DNA from: MGBC163016 sp964631345
Lineage (GTDB): Bacteria; Actinomycetota; Coriobacteriia; Coriobacteriales; Eggerthellaceae
DNA length: 64,000 bases
Direction: 5' to 3'
Assembly: GCA_964631345.1 (NCBI GenBank)
Contig: CAZVWE010000010.1
Coordinates: forward strand, 1-64,000
A program made the position numbers and the translations under genes. The notes under the pieces are model-generated. The model searched no databases. It worked only from the letters and a program-made list of their open reading frames with translations, and had not been told where the DNA came from. Of the stretch, positions 9,568 through 17,851 are shown one piece after another (position 1 is the first letter of the stretch; each line of letters begins with the position of its first letter).

Positions 9568-10887
9568 CTAGACAATGCCGATATTGGCCATGATGATCAT
9601 GACGATGAGTGCGCATAACCCAGCACCAATAGAGATTGCGGCAATATATTTGTAGGAATTCTTATGATTTAATCCCATAGCGGCAAGCATGCCGAACATT
9701 GCACCAGAGTTAGGTAGAGCGCCGCCTATTGTGGCTGAAGTTGCAATAATCTTCGCCAAAGCTGCTGGATCTACTCCTGTTGCAAGATATGGCTCCAAGA
9801 AGTTCTGAGCAATGATGCCTACAGCGCCAGAGCCAGAACCCATAATTCCTCCTAATGCTGCCGCCATAGTAGCAGCGGAAACATAGGTGCCACCAGGCAT
9901 ATTAAATATCGCTTCGTAAATGACAGTGAATCCGACTGATGCTGCTGCAACAGTTCCAACACCAACTGCAGCTGAGGTGAAGACTGCAGGTCCAATGCCG
10001 TTAACCGCACCATTGCCCAAAGTGTCGCGCATGCTAGGAACAAACTTCCAGAAGCAAGCAATAGAGGCAACGATTCCAACAATCATGCCAATATAGACAA
10101 CGTTTTTCAATCCAATAGCAGAGAGGGAGATGATGGTTGCGATCAGAAGAATCAATGGGAGCAATGATATAAACAGATTCGGTATTTTCTGGTCTTCCTC
10201 GACAGCGATATCATCAGCGTCGGCTTCAAAATGCTCGCCTCTGGCCTGAGCACGCTTAAGCGAGAATTTGATGATAAGGCAACCAAGGACCGCTGCAATG
10301 ATTGAGCCTACTATACCCATGATAGGGGCAGCTGTTAGTGAAACACCGCATCCATTTGCTGCATTAATCCAAGCAATGGCTGGAACACCTGGAATCATTG
10401 CCATTGTAAATGAGCATGTACCCAGTGTCCAAGCAGCGCAGAATAAAGGCCATGGAATATCGCACTCACGGAACATTGGACGTGCTAAAGGAATAAGCGC
10501 GAACATAGCGACAAACATTGATATTCCAGCATATGTAAGTAATGCACCTATTGCAGAAATACCAAGCAATACCAAATACGGGCTTTTGGTTCCTACCTTA
10601 TTCATGACAGCTTGAGCGATTGCCTTGGCAGCGCCTGACTTGTCCATGAACTCGCCCATGATGGCACCGCCCATGAAGATGAGCAAATTACCCCTAATGA
10701 ATCCAGCTAATCCTGTCACATATGATGACTCGGTGCCTACCATTGAACTCATAATATCCATGCCATTGGTCAGTGCAATAATGATCGCAGTGACAATGGA
10801 TGTAATAAGTACGTTCCATCCACGCATAGCTGCGACAACAAAGAACACTAATGCCACAACTATGCCGATGACTCCAACCCACTCCAT
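9568..10887 (-). CDS. GntP-family / anion permease-like membrane transporter
   Basis: 439 residues with an ideal AAGGAGGAAAA ribosome site before ATG 10887. About 12 hydrophobic segments; GGAIMGEFMDKSGAAKAIA and the LTYAGISMFVAMFALIPLA region match the pattern of GntP gluconate:H+ symporters and related carboxylate permeases. An acidic loop (EADADDIAVEEDQ) lies mid-protein. It is downstream of the FeS and molybdenum subunits on the same strand, so it may import the substrate or export the product of that enzyme; this is inferred from position only. The substrate is unknown. Confidence 0.82.
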   Translation of the reverse strand: MEWVGVIGIVVALVFFVVAAMRGWNVLITSIVTAIIIALTNGMDIMSSMVGTESSYVTGLAGFIRGNLLIFMGGAIMGEFMDKSGAAKAIAQAVMNKVGTKSPYLVLLGISAIGALLTYAGISMFVAMFALIPLARPMFRECDIPWPLFCAAWTLGTCSFTMAMIPGVPAIAWINAANGCGVSLTAAPIMGIVGSIIAAVLGCLIIKFSLKRAQARGEHFEADADDIAVEEDQKIPNLFISLLPLILLIATIISLSAIGLKNVVYIGMIVGIVASIACFWKFVPSMRDTLGNGAVNGIGPAVFTSAAVGVGTVAAASVGFTVIYEAIFNMPGGTYVSAATMAAALGGIMGSGSGAVGIIAQNFLEPYLATGVDPAALAKIIATSATIGGALPNSGAMFGMLAAMGLNHKNSYKYIAAISIGAGLCALIVMIIMANIGIV

Positions 10888-10930
10888 TTTTCCTCCTTAT
10901 AGTTTCTCTTGATCAAACCAATCATCAATC

Positions 10931-10965
10931 TGTCTACGCAGCCAAGAGATATGACCGCGTAGACA
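10931..10965 (-). promoter_or_regulatory. Intercistronic hairpin between FeS subunit and GntP-type permease
   Basis: TGTCTACGC and GCGTAGACA form a 9-bp perfect stem with a 17-base loop. There is no T tract after it on the minus strand, so mRNA stabilisation, processing or partial attenuation is more likely than full termination. Confidence 0.5.
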
Positions 10966-10975
10966 AACGTTTTGT

Positions 10976-11719
10976 TTAGGCCATATCGTTTCTGGTAGCA
11001 CGCATTAATTCCGTGTTGTCTGCATGCTTCATACGCAGTTCGTTGCGCTTGATGGTTCCTTCATCAAACACGGTGAGATCCTCGACGCTTTCAAACATGG
11101 TGCCGATATCTCCTCTTTGCCTATTAAGTTCGATGGCTTCATCAACGTTGTAAGGAATCAATTGTTTTTTCTCACGTGGATTCCAGATCAAATACGCGGG
11201 TTTTGTAATGCTTGGATCAGGCATACCCTCGCAATATCGAACATCCCCATACTTCTCAACAAGCTCATCCAAAGGCCCGAAATCAAACGCGCGCAAAGGG
11301 CAACTTAATGTGCAAATTGGTTGCTTTCCCTCTGACAGGCGATCAATGCACATATCGCATTTGCTCATCTTGCAATCCGGCTCATCTGTTGCGAACTTCG
11401 GAGCTCCATAAGGGCAAGCGTCATAACACTTGCGACATCCAGTGCATTTATCTTGATCAACCAGAACTGCACCGAATTCATCTTCTTTGTAAAGAGCACC
11501 GCTCTCGCATACCTTCACGCATGAGGGGTCTTCGCAATGGGCGCATGGAAAAGCAAGAGAGTGAAGACGTATATTCGGGAATGATCCTTCTTCCCATTCA
11601 TACACACACATCCACTTTTCAGCTCCTGGCTCAAGTCCATGCCAGTCTTTACATGCGATGCTGCAAGCTTGGCATGCATAGCATCGATTCATATCGAAAA
11701 GAAATCCGTATTGAGTCAT
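10976..11719 (-). CDS. DMSO-reductase-family iron-sulfur subunit (DmsB-like, four [4Fe-4S])
   Basis: 247 residues; ATG 11719 is preceded by GAGGAGGGG. Cysteine groups at 13/16/19/23, 59/62/67/71, 92/95/98/102 and 116/121/124/136/140 (CYACQACSIAC, CAHCEDPSC, CTGCRKCYDAC and others) give the four-cluster electron-transfer fold of DmsB/PhsB/NrfC proteins. It should pass electrons to the adjacent molybdenum subunit. Beyond residue 145 a family-typical C-terminal extension follows. It lies 17 bp behind the catalytic gene, in one operon. No membrane anchor gene (DmsC/NrfD type) follows, so the quinol or ferredoxin partner must be encoded elsewhere or the complex is soluble. Confidence 0.93.
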   Translation of the reverse strand: MTQYGFLFDMNRCYACQACSIACKDWHGLEPGAEKWMCVYEWEEGSFPNIRLHSLAFPCAHCEDPSCVKVCESGALYKEDEFGAVLVDQDKCTGCRKCYDACPYGAPKFATDEPDCKMSKCDMCIDRLSEGKQPICTLSCPLRAFDFGPLDELVEKYGDVRYCEGMPDPSITKPAYLIWNPREKKQLIPYNVDEAIELNRQRGDIGTMFESVEDLTVFDEGTIKRNELRMKHADNTELMRATRNDMA

Positions 11720-11736
11720 CTAGTTCCCCTCCTCGC

Positions 11737-14406
11737 TTATTCGGCTGCGTTTGTCGTATTGGAAGCGTCTTTATTGAAATCGTTGGCAATGCCCCCATCA
11801 CGGGTTCCATCTTTTTTAGCCAACTCGTCTCTTGTATTGATGGCGCACATAGCACCGCGCATACCACCACGCTCAGCATCAGCGCCAAAGCCTTCAGCGT
11901 CGCCATCTGCAACCTTTTCGACTTGAACAAGTCCTGCCGTAATTAGTGCACCTAGAATGTGGGGTAAATGACCATCGTCAAGGAAGATGTTTGGAGCGCC
12001 GCGCATGTCTTGACCGAAGGGGTTCATCTCTGCGCTTTCTCCATTGGTCTGATACCAGCCACCATGGAATACCGCAGCAGTTCCTGGCATGCATCGGTTT
12101 GTGACATAGGCTGCAAGTAGAGCCTCTCCACGATCACTGTAGACACGACAAAGATCTCCATCTTTGATGCCACGAGCCTTTGCGTCAACGCCTGATATCC
12201 ACACACCATGGCGATAGCAGTCTTCACGCATGAATGGGTTGTTGTCATTGCTTGAGTGCTGACGGTATATTGATACTGGAGTAACCAGCGACAACGGATA
12301 GTCTTTCACCTTCGGATTGTAGAAGCCATCATTTGAAGCCGTTCCAATATCGCCTTCTACATAGCTAGGACTCCATACTGGCATAGGATCGATTTGACCA
12401 CGCCAACGGGATTCGGTCATGTCGTGGGTTTTAACAAAATTAGAAACGAATTCGACTTTGCCACTAGGAGTATTGAATGGAGACTCTCCACGGTCTAGGG
12501 CTGAACGGAATGGGTAGTACGGAGAATCTATCTTAATGCGAACGACGGGGTTGGCATTGAATTCTTCCCATGTAGGAGGATTGTCTGGATCGAATCCGCA
12601 GACTCTCATCATTGCATCATTGCTAGCCCATTGCTCGAAAGCTTCTTTGTAAACAGCCTCTTGCGCGTCAATCCAGTCTTCCCAAGCAACATCTTTCATT
12701 CGAGGGTTGTATCCCTCAACTACTTCGTCTCCCAGACGTTTGGCGATTTGAGTCCAAACCCATTCTTTAGAGCGAACTTCTCCAGGCATATCGGCGCCCC
12801 GACCGCAGAATGTGAAGTAATTACGCATTCCATTAGGACCGCTGACAAATCGCTGATGTCCATACATGTACTCATCCATGCCTTCTAGCTGCCAGACTGG
12901 AGCAGGCAGGATTATGTCGCAAAACTCGGCAGTCGGCTGATTTACATGCCACTGGAAACCCCAGTTAAACTCTGTATCCGCCATGCCTTTGAAGCGCTTA
13001 TTTGTATTGGAATGATTATTGGCGTAGTTGTTTTCAAATATGATCATTTGGATATTGGGTAGAGGAGAGTCATTGGTCGGTGATCCAATGTGATGGCGAA
13101 ATTCGCTTTCGCTCATGCGGCCTTCCCAGTAATCCTTTTGATGCGCCAGAATGGAAGTAAGGCAGTTGTTGTTGAACAGTACAGGTACTTGGTATCCACT
13201 GGTATCGCGTTGCCAGTCTGCAAGGGGAGTGGGTACTCTGCCAGGTGTTGGCAAACAAGCACCCGATTCGCATCCACCAGGGCAAGCAATATTTCCTGTC
13301 ATAGCTTGCAAAAGCATCGAAGCAGCACCGCTGTAGTCACCCATATGACGCTTAGCGCAAGAATAAAAATACTGCAGGTGCACAGGTTTTTCGGTGCCGT
13401 ATAAACGAGCAAATTCACGAATGGTCTCAGCTGGAACAGCGCAAATAGGAGCAGCCCATTCTGGGGTTTTAACGATGCCGTCTTCGCCTTCACCCATTAC
13501 ATAGGCGCGCCATTCTTCGTATCCCTCTGGCTCAACCCATTGCTCAATATATTCATGGTCTACTAAGTCTTCCTCAAAAAGCACTTGGGCAACAGCGAGC
13601 ATCATAGCCAAGTCAGTACCTGGGCGAATCGGAATCCATTGATCAGCAAGAAGTTCAGCTGACTGGGTATAACGAGGATCGATTACGATAGTTTTGCAAC
13701 CATATTCGTGAGCAAGTTGCATGTAGTAAGAAGTCTGCCCAAACCATGCAACTACTGGATCCATACCCCACATAATGAAAAGTTTAGAATTGAACAGATC
13801 CGATGCTTCAAATCCTGGCAATGAATTTTGAAGACCACGAGTTGCTTTGGTAAGGTCTACGCCAAGATGAAGCATTTCTCCGGCTGCATGGCCAGAAGTG
13901 GAATGCTCACCCCATGCTCCAAAGCCAGCTTCCCACCATGGTGCTAATGGAAAACCATTCTTCTCAAAGCTTGGATATTGTGAATGGAAGATTCCATAGG
14001 GACCATACTTTTCCTTGATTTCCTTCATTTTATTGGCAATGGTGTCTAAAGCCTCATCCCAGCTAATCTCAACAAAATAGCCATTACCAGGTCCTTTTTT
14101 ACCAATACGCTTCATAGGAGTGAGCAAACGAGTCTCAGCGTAAAGTTCTTTTTTCCATGAGTGACCCATGGCACACGGGCGAGCTTGAACCATGCCGTGC
14201 CAGGTGTTTTCCCAACCGCAATCCTCGCGACTATCGTTGGGGTTTACAGTGTCGTCTGGTTCAACAGCGATCAATTTGCCGTCTTTGAGATGACACTTCA
14301 GAACGCAGGCCGAGTCCCAGCAGCCATTTGCAGGGCAGCTTGTGTAGAATATCCGCTCACCAGCTCTGCGATCTTTGCTTGCATCTATGATGGCTTGCTT
14401 GTCCAT
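11737..14406 (-). CDS. Molybdopterin-dependent oxidoreductase catalytic subunit (DMSO reductase family)
   Basis: 889 residues; ATG 14406 has GGAGGAAG upstream. N-terminal cysteines C24, C29, C34 and C38 fit the FeS-cluster motif region, and RPCAMGHSW, SWDEALD and TPSGKVEFVS are typical bis-MGD family blocks, with a molybdopterin-dinucleotide-binding C-terminal domain (LYS/VYSDRGE region). There is no twin-arginine signal and no hydrophobic leader, so a cytoplasmic location is predicted, unlike DmsA. The spacing of the N-terminal cysteines is unusual for DmsA and resembles Eggerthellaceae reductases and dehydroxylases of unknown substrate. I could not assign the molybdenum ligand; it should lie near residues 165-185 (HSTSGH region). 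It is divergent from a LysR gene, which probably controls it. The substrate is unknown: an organic hydroxyl, S-oxide or N-oxide acceptor is plausible. Confidence 0.93.
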   Translation of the reverse strand: MDKQAIIDASKDRRAGERIFYTSCPANGCWDSACVLKCHLKDGKLIAVEPDDTVNPNDSREDCGWENTWHGMVQARPCAMGHSWKKELYAETRLLTPMKRIGKKGPGNGYFVEISWDEALDTIANKMKEIKEKYGPYGIFHSQYPSFEKNGFPLAPWWEAGFGAWGEHSTSGHAAGEMLHLGVDLTKATRGLQNSLPGFEASDLFNSKLFIMWGMDPVVAWFGQTSYYMQLAHEYGCKTIVIDPRYTQSAELLADQWIPIRPGTDLAMMLAVAQVLFEEDLVDHEYIEQWVEPEGYEEWRAYVMGEGEDGIVKTPEWAAPICAVPAETIREFARLYGTEKPVHLQYFYSCAKRHMGDYSGAASMLLQAMTGNIACPGGCESGACLPTPGRVPTPLADWQRDTSGYQVPVLFNNNCLTSILAHQKDYWEGRMSESEFRHHIGSPTNDSPLPNIQMIIFENNYANNHSNTNKRFKGMADTEFNWGFQWHVNQPTAEFCDIILPAPVWQLEGMDEYMYGHQRFVSGPNGMRNYFTFCGRGADMPGEVRSKEWVWTQIAKRLGDEVVEGYNPRMKDVAWEDWIDAQEAVYKEAFEQWASNDAMMRVCGFDPDNPPTWEEFNANPVVRIKIDSPYYPFRSALDRGESPFNTPSGKVEFVSNFVKTHDMTESRWRGQIDPMPVWSPSYVEGDIGTASNDGFYNPKVKDYPLSLVTPVSIYRQHSSNDNNPFMREDCYRHGVWISGVDAKARGIKDGDLCRVYSDRGEALLAAYVTNRCMPGTAAVFHGGWYQTNGESAEMNPFGQDMRGAPNIFLDDGHLPHILGALITAGLVQVEKVADGDAEGFGADAERGGMRGAMCAINTRDELAKKDGTRDGGIANDFNKDASNTTNAAE

Positions 14407-14908
14407 ACACTTCCTCCTTCTCCTCTAATCAACGACTCGATCGCTTCATTGTTTTTGCATCAATATGCTTTCGTGTATCGGGCTTCATTCGTCTTGGCTT
14501 ACCAGCGCCTATTTCGTTTGAGTTTCGATTGAGAGGTAAATAATGGATGTGGACGAACGAATTCCTGAAAAGTTGTAGCCAATATCAACAAACTTGATGC
14601 AGGTTGCCGAAGCGAGCTCGTCTATACCAATGAATATACAGACGAAAAAAGATTGAATGTATCTCGTTGAAAAAATGGATGAAGAGTTTCTGAACCGCGT
14701 TGTTTAAGAATCGCGTCATGAAACACATATTTACAACGGATGTAAAAAAAGCTAACAGCGAAATGAATATAATATGTAGACAGGGTTTCTATAAGGGTGA
14801 TGTAATTAAGAAGTCTTTGTAGTTGAACGCTTAAAAGACAACCAGGATAGGTGTGAGGTCGAACGCATCGGCACGAATGTGCAATCATATTGCCTAGGGA
14901 GCATGCCT
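14407..14908. promoter_or_regulatory. Divergent control region between molybdoenzyme operon and lysR-type gene
   Basis: About 500 bases with no credible gene. It is A+T-rich compared with its flanks and holds a TATAAT-like box at 14768-14773. LysR regulators usually bind T-N11-A sites in such a region, but I could not single one out. The length is generous for a simple divergent promoter, so several sites or a small RNA could be present. Confidence 0.45.
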
Positions 14909-15847
14909 ATGTTATTTGATGAAGTAGAGTTGCTACTTGTACTTTCTGAAGCCAAAAGCCTATCACAGGCAGCAGATCGGTTGTATATTTCACGTCCTGG
15001 CTTATCTCAAAAAATCGCCAATATGGAAAAGAAATTTGGCGCAAGACTTTATGAACGCACATCCACTGGAATCAAGATTACAAAAGCTGGTGAGTATGTA
15101 ACGACGTTTGCTCGCAATACAGCTAATCTTGAGCGTGAATTGATTTCCCAACTAGCCGCCATTGAGGAAAGATTCCCCGTGACCATAAGTGTTGGAATGA
15201 GCATGAATGATGGAGTAGCACTGCTACCCAAAATTGTAGCTTCATTTATGGAAGAGCATCCGGAATCTCGTATTCATCTCGATGCTGGATATGAGCCTGA
15301 ATTGGTATCAAAGTTACGGTGTGGTGAGCTTGATTTTGCGCTTATGGAAAACCAACCTGAGGAACCAGATATTGCTAACGAAGTGCTAGGGTTTAAACAC
15401 CTTGTATTTGTGGCACCAAATAAATCGCCCTACAATCGCATCATACATCCGCTCCCTATTGAAACATTACTTGCGTGGCCCATGATAATTTATGAATGGA
15501 ATTCTGGGCGTCATATGGTTGGAAACAGACTCTTTCGTGAGCGTTATGGGCTGTCACTGCAAGACCATAATATGGTGGCGTGTTTCGACACACATGAGGC
15601 AATCATAGAAGGAGTGAAGGCCGGTATAGGGTGGGCGAGTGTTCCGGAATGTATTTATGCACGATATAAGAATGATCCTGACATCGTTCGCTTCAAAGTG
15701 AATACGCCTCCTATGTGGTACCCAGTGAGTATTGCATATAGCACTGAACATGCTCAAAGCGATGCAGGTCGCGATTTTGCTCGATACGTGAAAGCTCACA
15801 TTCCGGAAGGATATTTCCGTCCCAACGCTGATTCTTCAGCGAAATAA
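14909..15847 (+). CDS. LysR-family transcriptional regulator
   Basis: 312 residues from ATG 14909, eight bases after AGGGA; earlier GTG 14879 and ATG 14903 starts are less well placed. The N-terminal winged helix (SLSQAADRLYISRPGLSQKI, about residues 18-37) is followed by a linker helix and a periplasmic-binding-like effector domain of two alpha/beta lobes. LysR proteins usually act on the divergent gene in response to a small molecule, so the expected target is the molybdoenzyme operon and the expected inducer is its substrate. Cytoplasmic tetramer by family knowledge. Confidence 0.93.
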   Translation: MLFDEVELLLVLSEAKSLSQAADRLYISRPGLSQKIANMEKKFGARLYERTSTGIKITKAGEYVTTFARNTANLERELISQLAAIEERFPVTISVGMSMNDGVALLPKIVASFMEEHPESRIHLDAGYEPELVSKLRCGELDFALMENQPEEPDIANEVLGFKHLVFVAPNKSPYNRIIHPLPIETLLAWPMIIYEWNSGRHMVGNRLFRERYGLSLQDHNMVACFDTHEAIIEGVKAGIGWASVPECIYARYKNDPDIVRFKVNTPPMWYPVSIAYSTEHAQSDAGRDFARYVKAHIPEGYFRPNADSSAK

Positions 15848-16072
15848 TCTCTTATTCTGTCCAAGAAGTAGGGGATGACATAATTTATGAAAAGGGTAGC
15901 GGAAAGGTTTTTTGTAAATCAAACAAACCACCAATTACTTAATTGTTAGTTTAACCAACTATTGTTTAGCATGCGATCAATATAATCTTTCCTAGCAATC
16001 CAAAGATAGCCATATGTTTAAGAATCTTCTTATGCGTTTTGTTTTGAGGTTGTTGTTCTGAAGGAGCACCCA

Positions 16073-17302
16073 ATGATAGATGTCGAGTCTGTACGAAATG
16101 ACTTCCCCATTCTCAGTAAGGAAATTCATAGGTGCCCACTTGTATATTTAGACAATGCTGCCACAACGCAAGTGCCTCAAGCTGTTTTAGATGCAGTTAC
16201 TTCGCATTATTTAACGGCTAACGGAAACGTTCATCGTGCGGTTCACTCGATGGCGAACATGTCAACAAAAGCTTTCGAAAGTGCGCGCGATACCGTTGCA
16301 CATTTTATTGGAGCAGCAAGTTCCGATAATACTGTTTTCACCAAAGGAACAACCGATGCATTAAATATGGTTGCACTTGGATTGCGCGACCTGATTAACG
16401 AAGATGATGCAATCATATCGACAGTCATGGAACATCATTCAAACTTTATCCCATGGCAACAACTCGCGAAAGAAAAAAGAGCGTCATTCGACATCGTTGA
16501 TATAACAGATAAAGGCGAGTTAGACATTAATGATTACAAGAAAAAACTTCAGCAAAAACCAAAGATAGTTGCGCTTACTTTTTGTTCAAACGTTTTAGGT
16601 ACGGTCAATCCTATTAAAAAGCTGGTTGCTCTTGCGCATGAAGCTGGTGCTCTAGTTGTCGTTGATGGCGCACAGGCTATGAGGCATCAAAGGTTGAATA
16701 TGATCGATCTCGACTGCGACTATTTCGCTTTCTCAGGTCACAAAATGATGGCAGGAACCGGTATAGGATGCCTTTATGGCAAACCCGAGGCATTAGAGCT
16801 ACTCAAGCCCTCTGAATTTGGCGGTGAAATGGTCGATGAAGTTACGGTCAAAAGAACAACTTTTGAAAAGCTCCCTATTCGCCTTGAAGCTGGAACTCCT
16901 AATTACGTAGGCGCGATCGCACTTGCTTCGGCTATTAAATACCTAGAGCAAATTGGACTGCAAGATATAGCTGATTATGAAAGTAGCCTGTTGGACTATG
17001 CCGAAATAGAACTATCAGGTATAAAAGGCATCCATATCCAAGGAAAACCGCAAAGACGAGAGGGATGTATTTCGTTTGTCATCGATGGAGTTCATCCCCT
17101 CGATCTCTGCACTCTGCTTGATCTGAAGGGAATCGCATTGCGTTCTGGTACTAATTGCGCACAACCACTGATGAGTCGTCTTTCTTGCAATGGTGTAGTT
17201 CGTTTATCACCCGCTTTTTACAATACCCATAATGAAATTGATGAAGCTATAGAACAAATCTGCAAATGTAGCGATAAACTTCGTTCAGTCGCTATCCAAT
17301 AA
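16073..17302 (+). CDS. sufS: Cysteine desulfurase, SufS-like
   Basis: 409 residues, full length for SufS (about 406). GAAGGAG precedes ATG 16073. The PLP lysine is K224 in SGHKMMAG and the persulfide cysteine is C362 in RSGTNCAQP, at the positions expected for group II desulfurases. It moves sulfur from cysteine to an acceptor, normally SufE, whose gene is convergent 86 bp away. No sufBCD genes are in the window, so this pair may serve a dedicated purpose: FeS repair, or sulfuration of the molybdenum cofactor given the surrounding genes. That use is inference. The upstream A+T-rich region suggests its own promoter. Confidence 0.93.
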   Translation: MIDVESVRNDFPILSKEIHRCPLVYLDNAATTQVPQAVLDAVTSHYLTANGNVHRAVHSMANMSTKAFESARDTVAHFIGAASSDNTVFTKGTTDALNMVALGLRDLINEDDAIISTVMEHHSNFIPWQQLAKEKRASFDIVDITDKGELDINDYKKKLQQKPKIVALTFCSNVLGTVNPIKKLVALAHEAGALVVVDGAQAMRHQRLNMIDLDCDYFAFSGHKMMAGTGIGCLYGKPEALELLKPSEFGGEMVDEVTVKRTTFEKLPIRLEAGTPNYVGAIALASAIKYLEQIGLQDIADYESSLLDYAEIELSGIKGIHIQGKPQRREGCISFVIDGVHPLDLCTLLDLKGIALRSGTNCAQPLMSRLSCNGVVRLSPAFYNTHNEIDEAIEQICKCSDKLRSVAIQ

Positions 17303-17330
17303 AACTATCTACAATAAATTGTAGATAGTT
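17303..17330. terminator. Perfect 12-bp hairpin between convergent sufS and sufE
   Basis: AACTATCTACAA and TTGTAGATAGTT pair around TAAA directly after the sufS stop. Read on the minus strand it is followed by TTTTATTGG, so it best terminates the sufE-side transcript; on the plus strand it lacks a T run. Confidence 0.65.
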
Positions 17331-17388
17331 AAGTGATTCTGTATAGTTTCTTGCATTTGTCTTTTGAAGAAAAATATTTAGCTCGAAG

Positions 17389-17817
17389 TTAAAGATTGGC
17401 TGCAAAGTTTTTAATTGTTTCTAAAAGAGCCGAAACCCCGTTACGACGAGAGCTATCAAAGGTGTCCAATACGCCTGCTCTTTCCAGATAGGAAAAATCT
17501 GCATCTTGAATATATTTGGGAGGAACTCCATTGAAAACTTCTGTTATGAGTGCAAGTATGCCACGGATGACGAGCGTATCACTTGCTCCTTGGATAAAGA
17601 TTCGTCCATTGTGTGTTTCAAGTTTAAGCCAAGCGTTGCTTTGGCATCCTCGAACCTTGCGATCTTCTGTTCGCTCAGATTCATCAAGTTGACAATAATG
17701 CCATGCGGCATCGAGCAAAAGTTCATAAGTATATAAAGGATCGTCGATTTCTGTAAAACGGTCAACGACATCCTTTTGAGCCTTTTGAACATCCGTCATG
17801 CCGCATGGATTGTTCAT
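17389..17817 (-). CDS. sufE: SufE-family sulfur acceptor
   Basis: 142 residues, normal SufE length. The acceptor cysteine is C58 in VRGCQSNAW, the conserved SufE signature. It takes persulfide from the SufS-like enzyme and passes it on. It lies last in a minus-strand operon after the fucose-isomerase-like gene (34-bp gap) and faces sufS, so the enzyme pair is split between converging transcripts and may be regulated separately. The ribosome site (AAGG, 10 bases upstream) is weak. Confidence 0.93.
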   Translation of the reverse strand: MNNPCGMTDVQKAQKDVVDRFTEIDDPLYTYELLLDAAWHYCQLDESERTEDRKVRGCQSNAWLKLETHNGRIFIQGASDTLVIRGILALITEVFNGVPPKYIQDADFSYLERAGVLDTFDSSRRNGVSALLETIKNFAANL

Positions 17818-17851
17818 TAATCTACAGCCTTACAATATGAAAATTCGCAGA

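Noticed and set aside
11212..11946. Long plus-strand ORF (about 244 codons) across the FeS and molybdenum genes
   Set aside because: It is antisense to two certain genes and has no homology pattern; a shadow frame.
14622..14888. Minus-strand 88-residue ORF in the lysR control region
   Set aside because: Composition of AT-rich non-coding DNA and no ribosome site.
16073..17817. A full Suf system
   Set aside because: Only SufS and SufE are here; no SufB, C, D or U gene occurs in the window.
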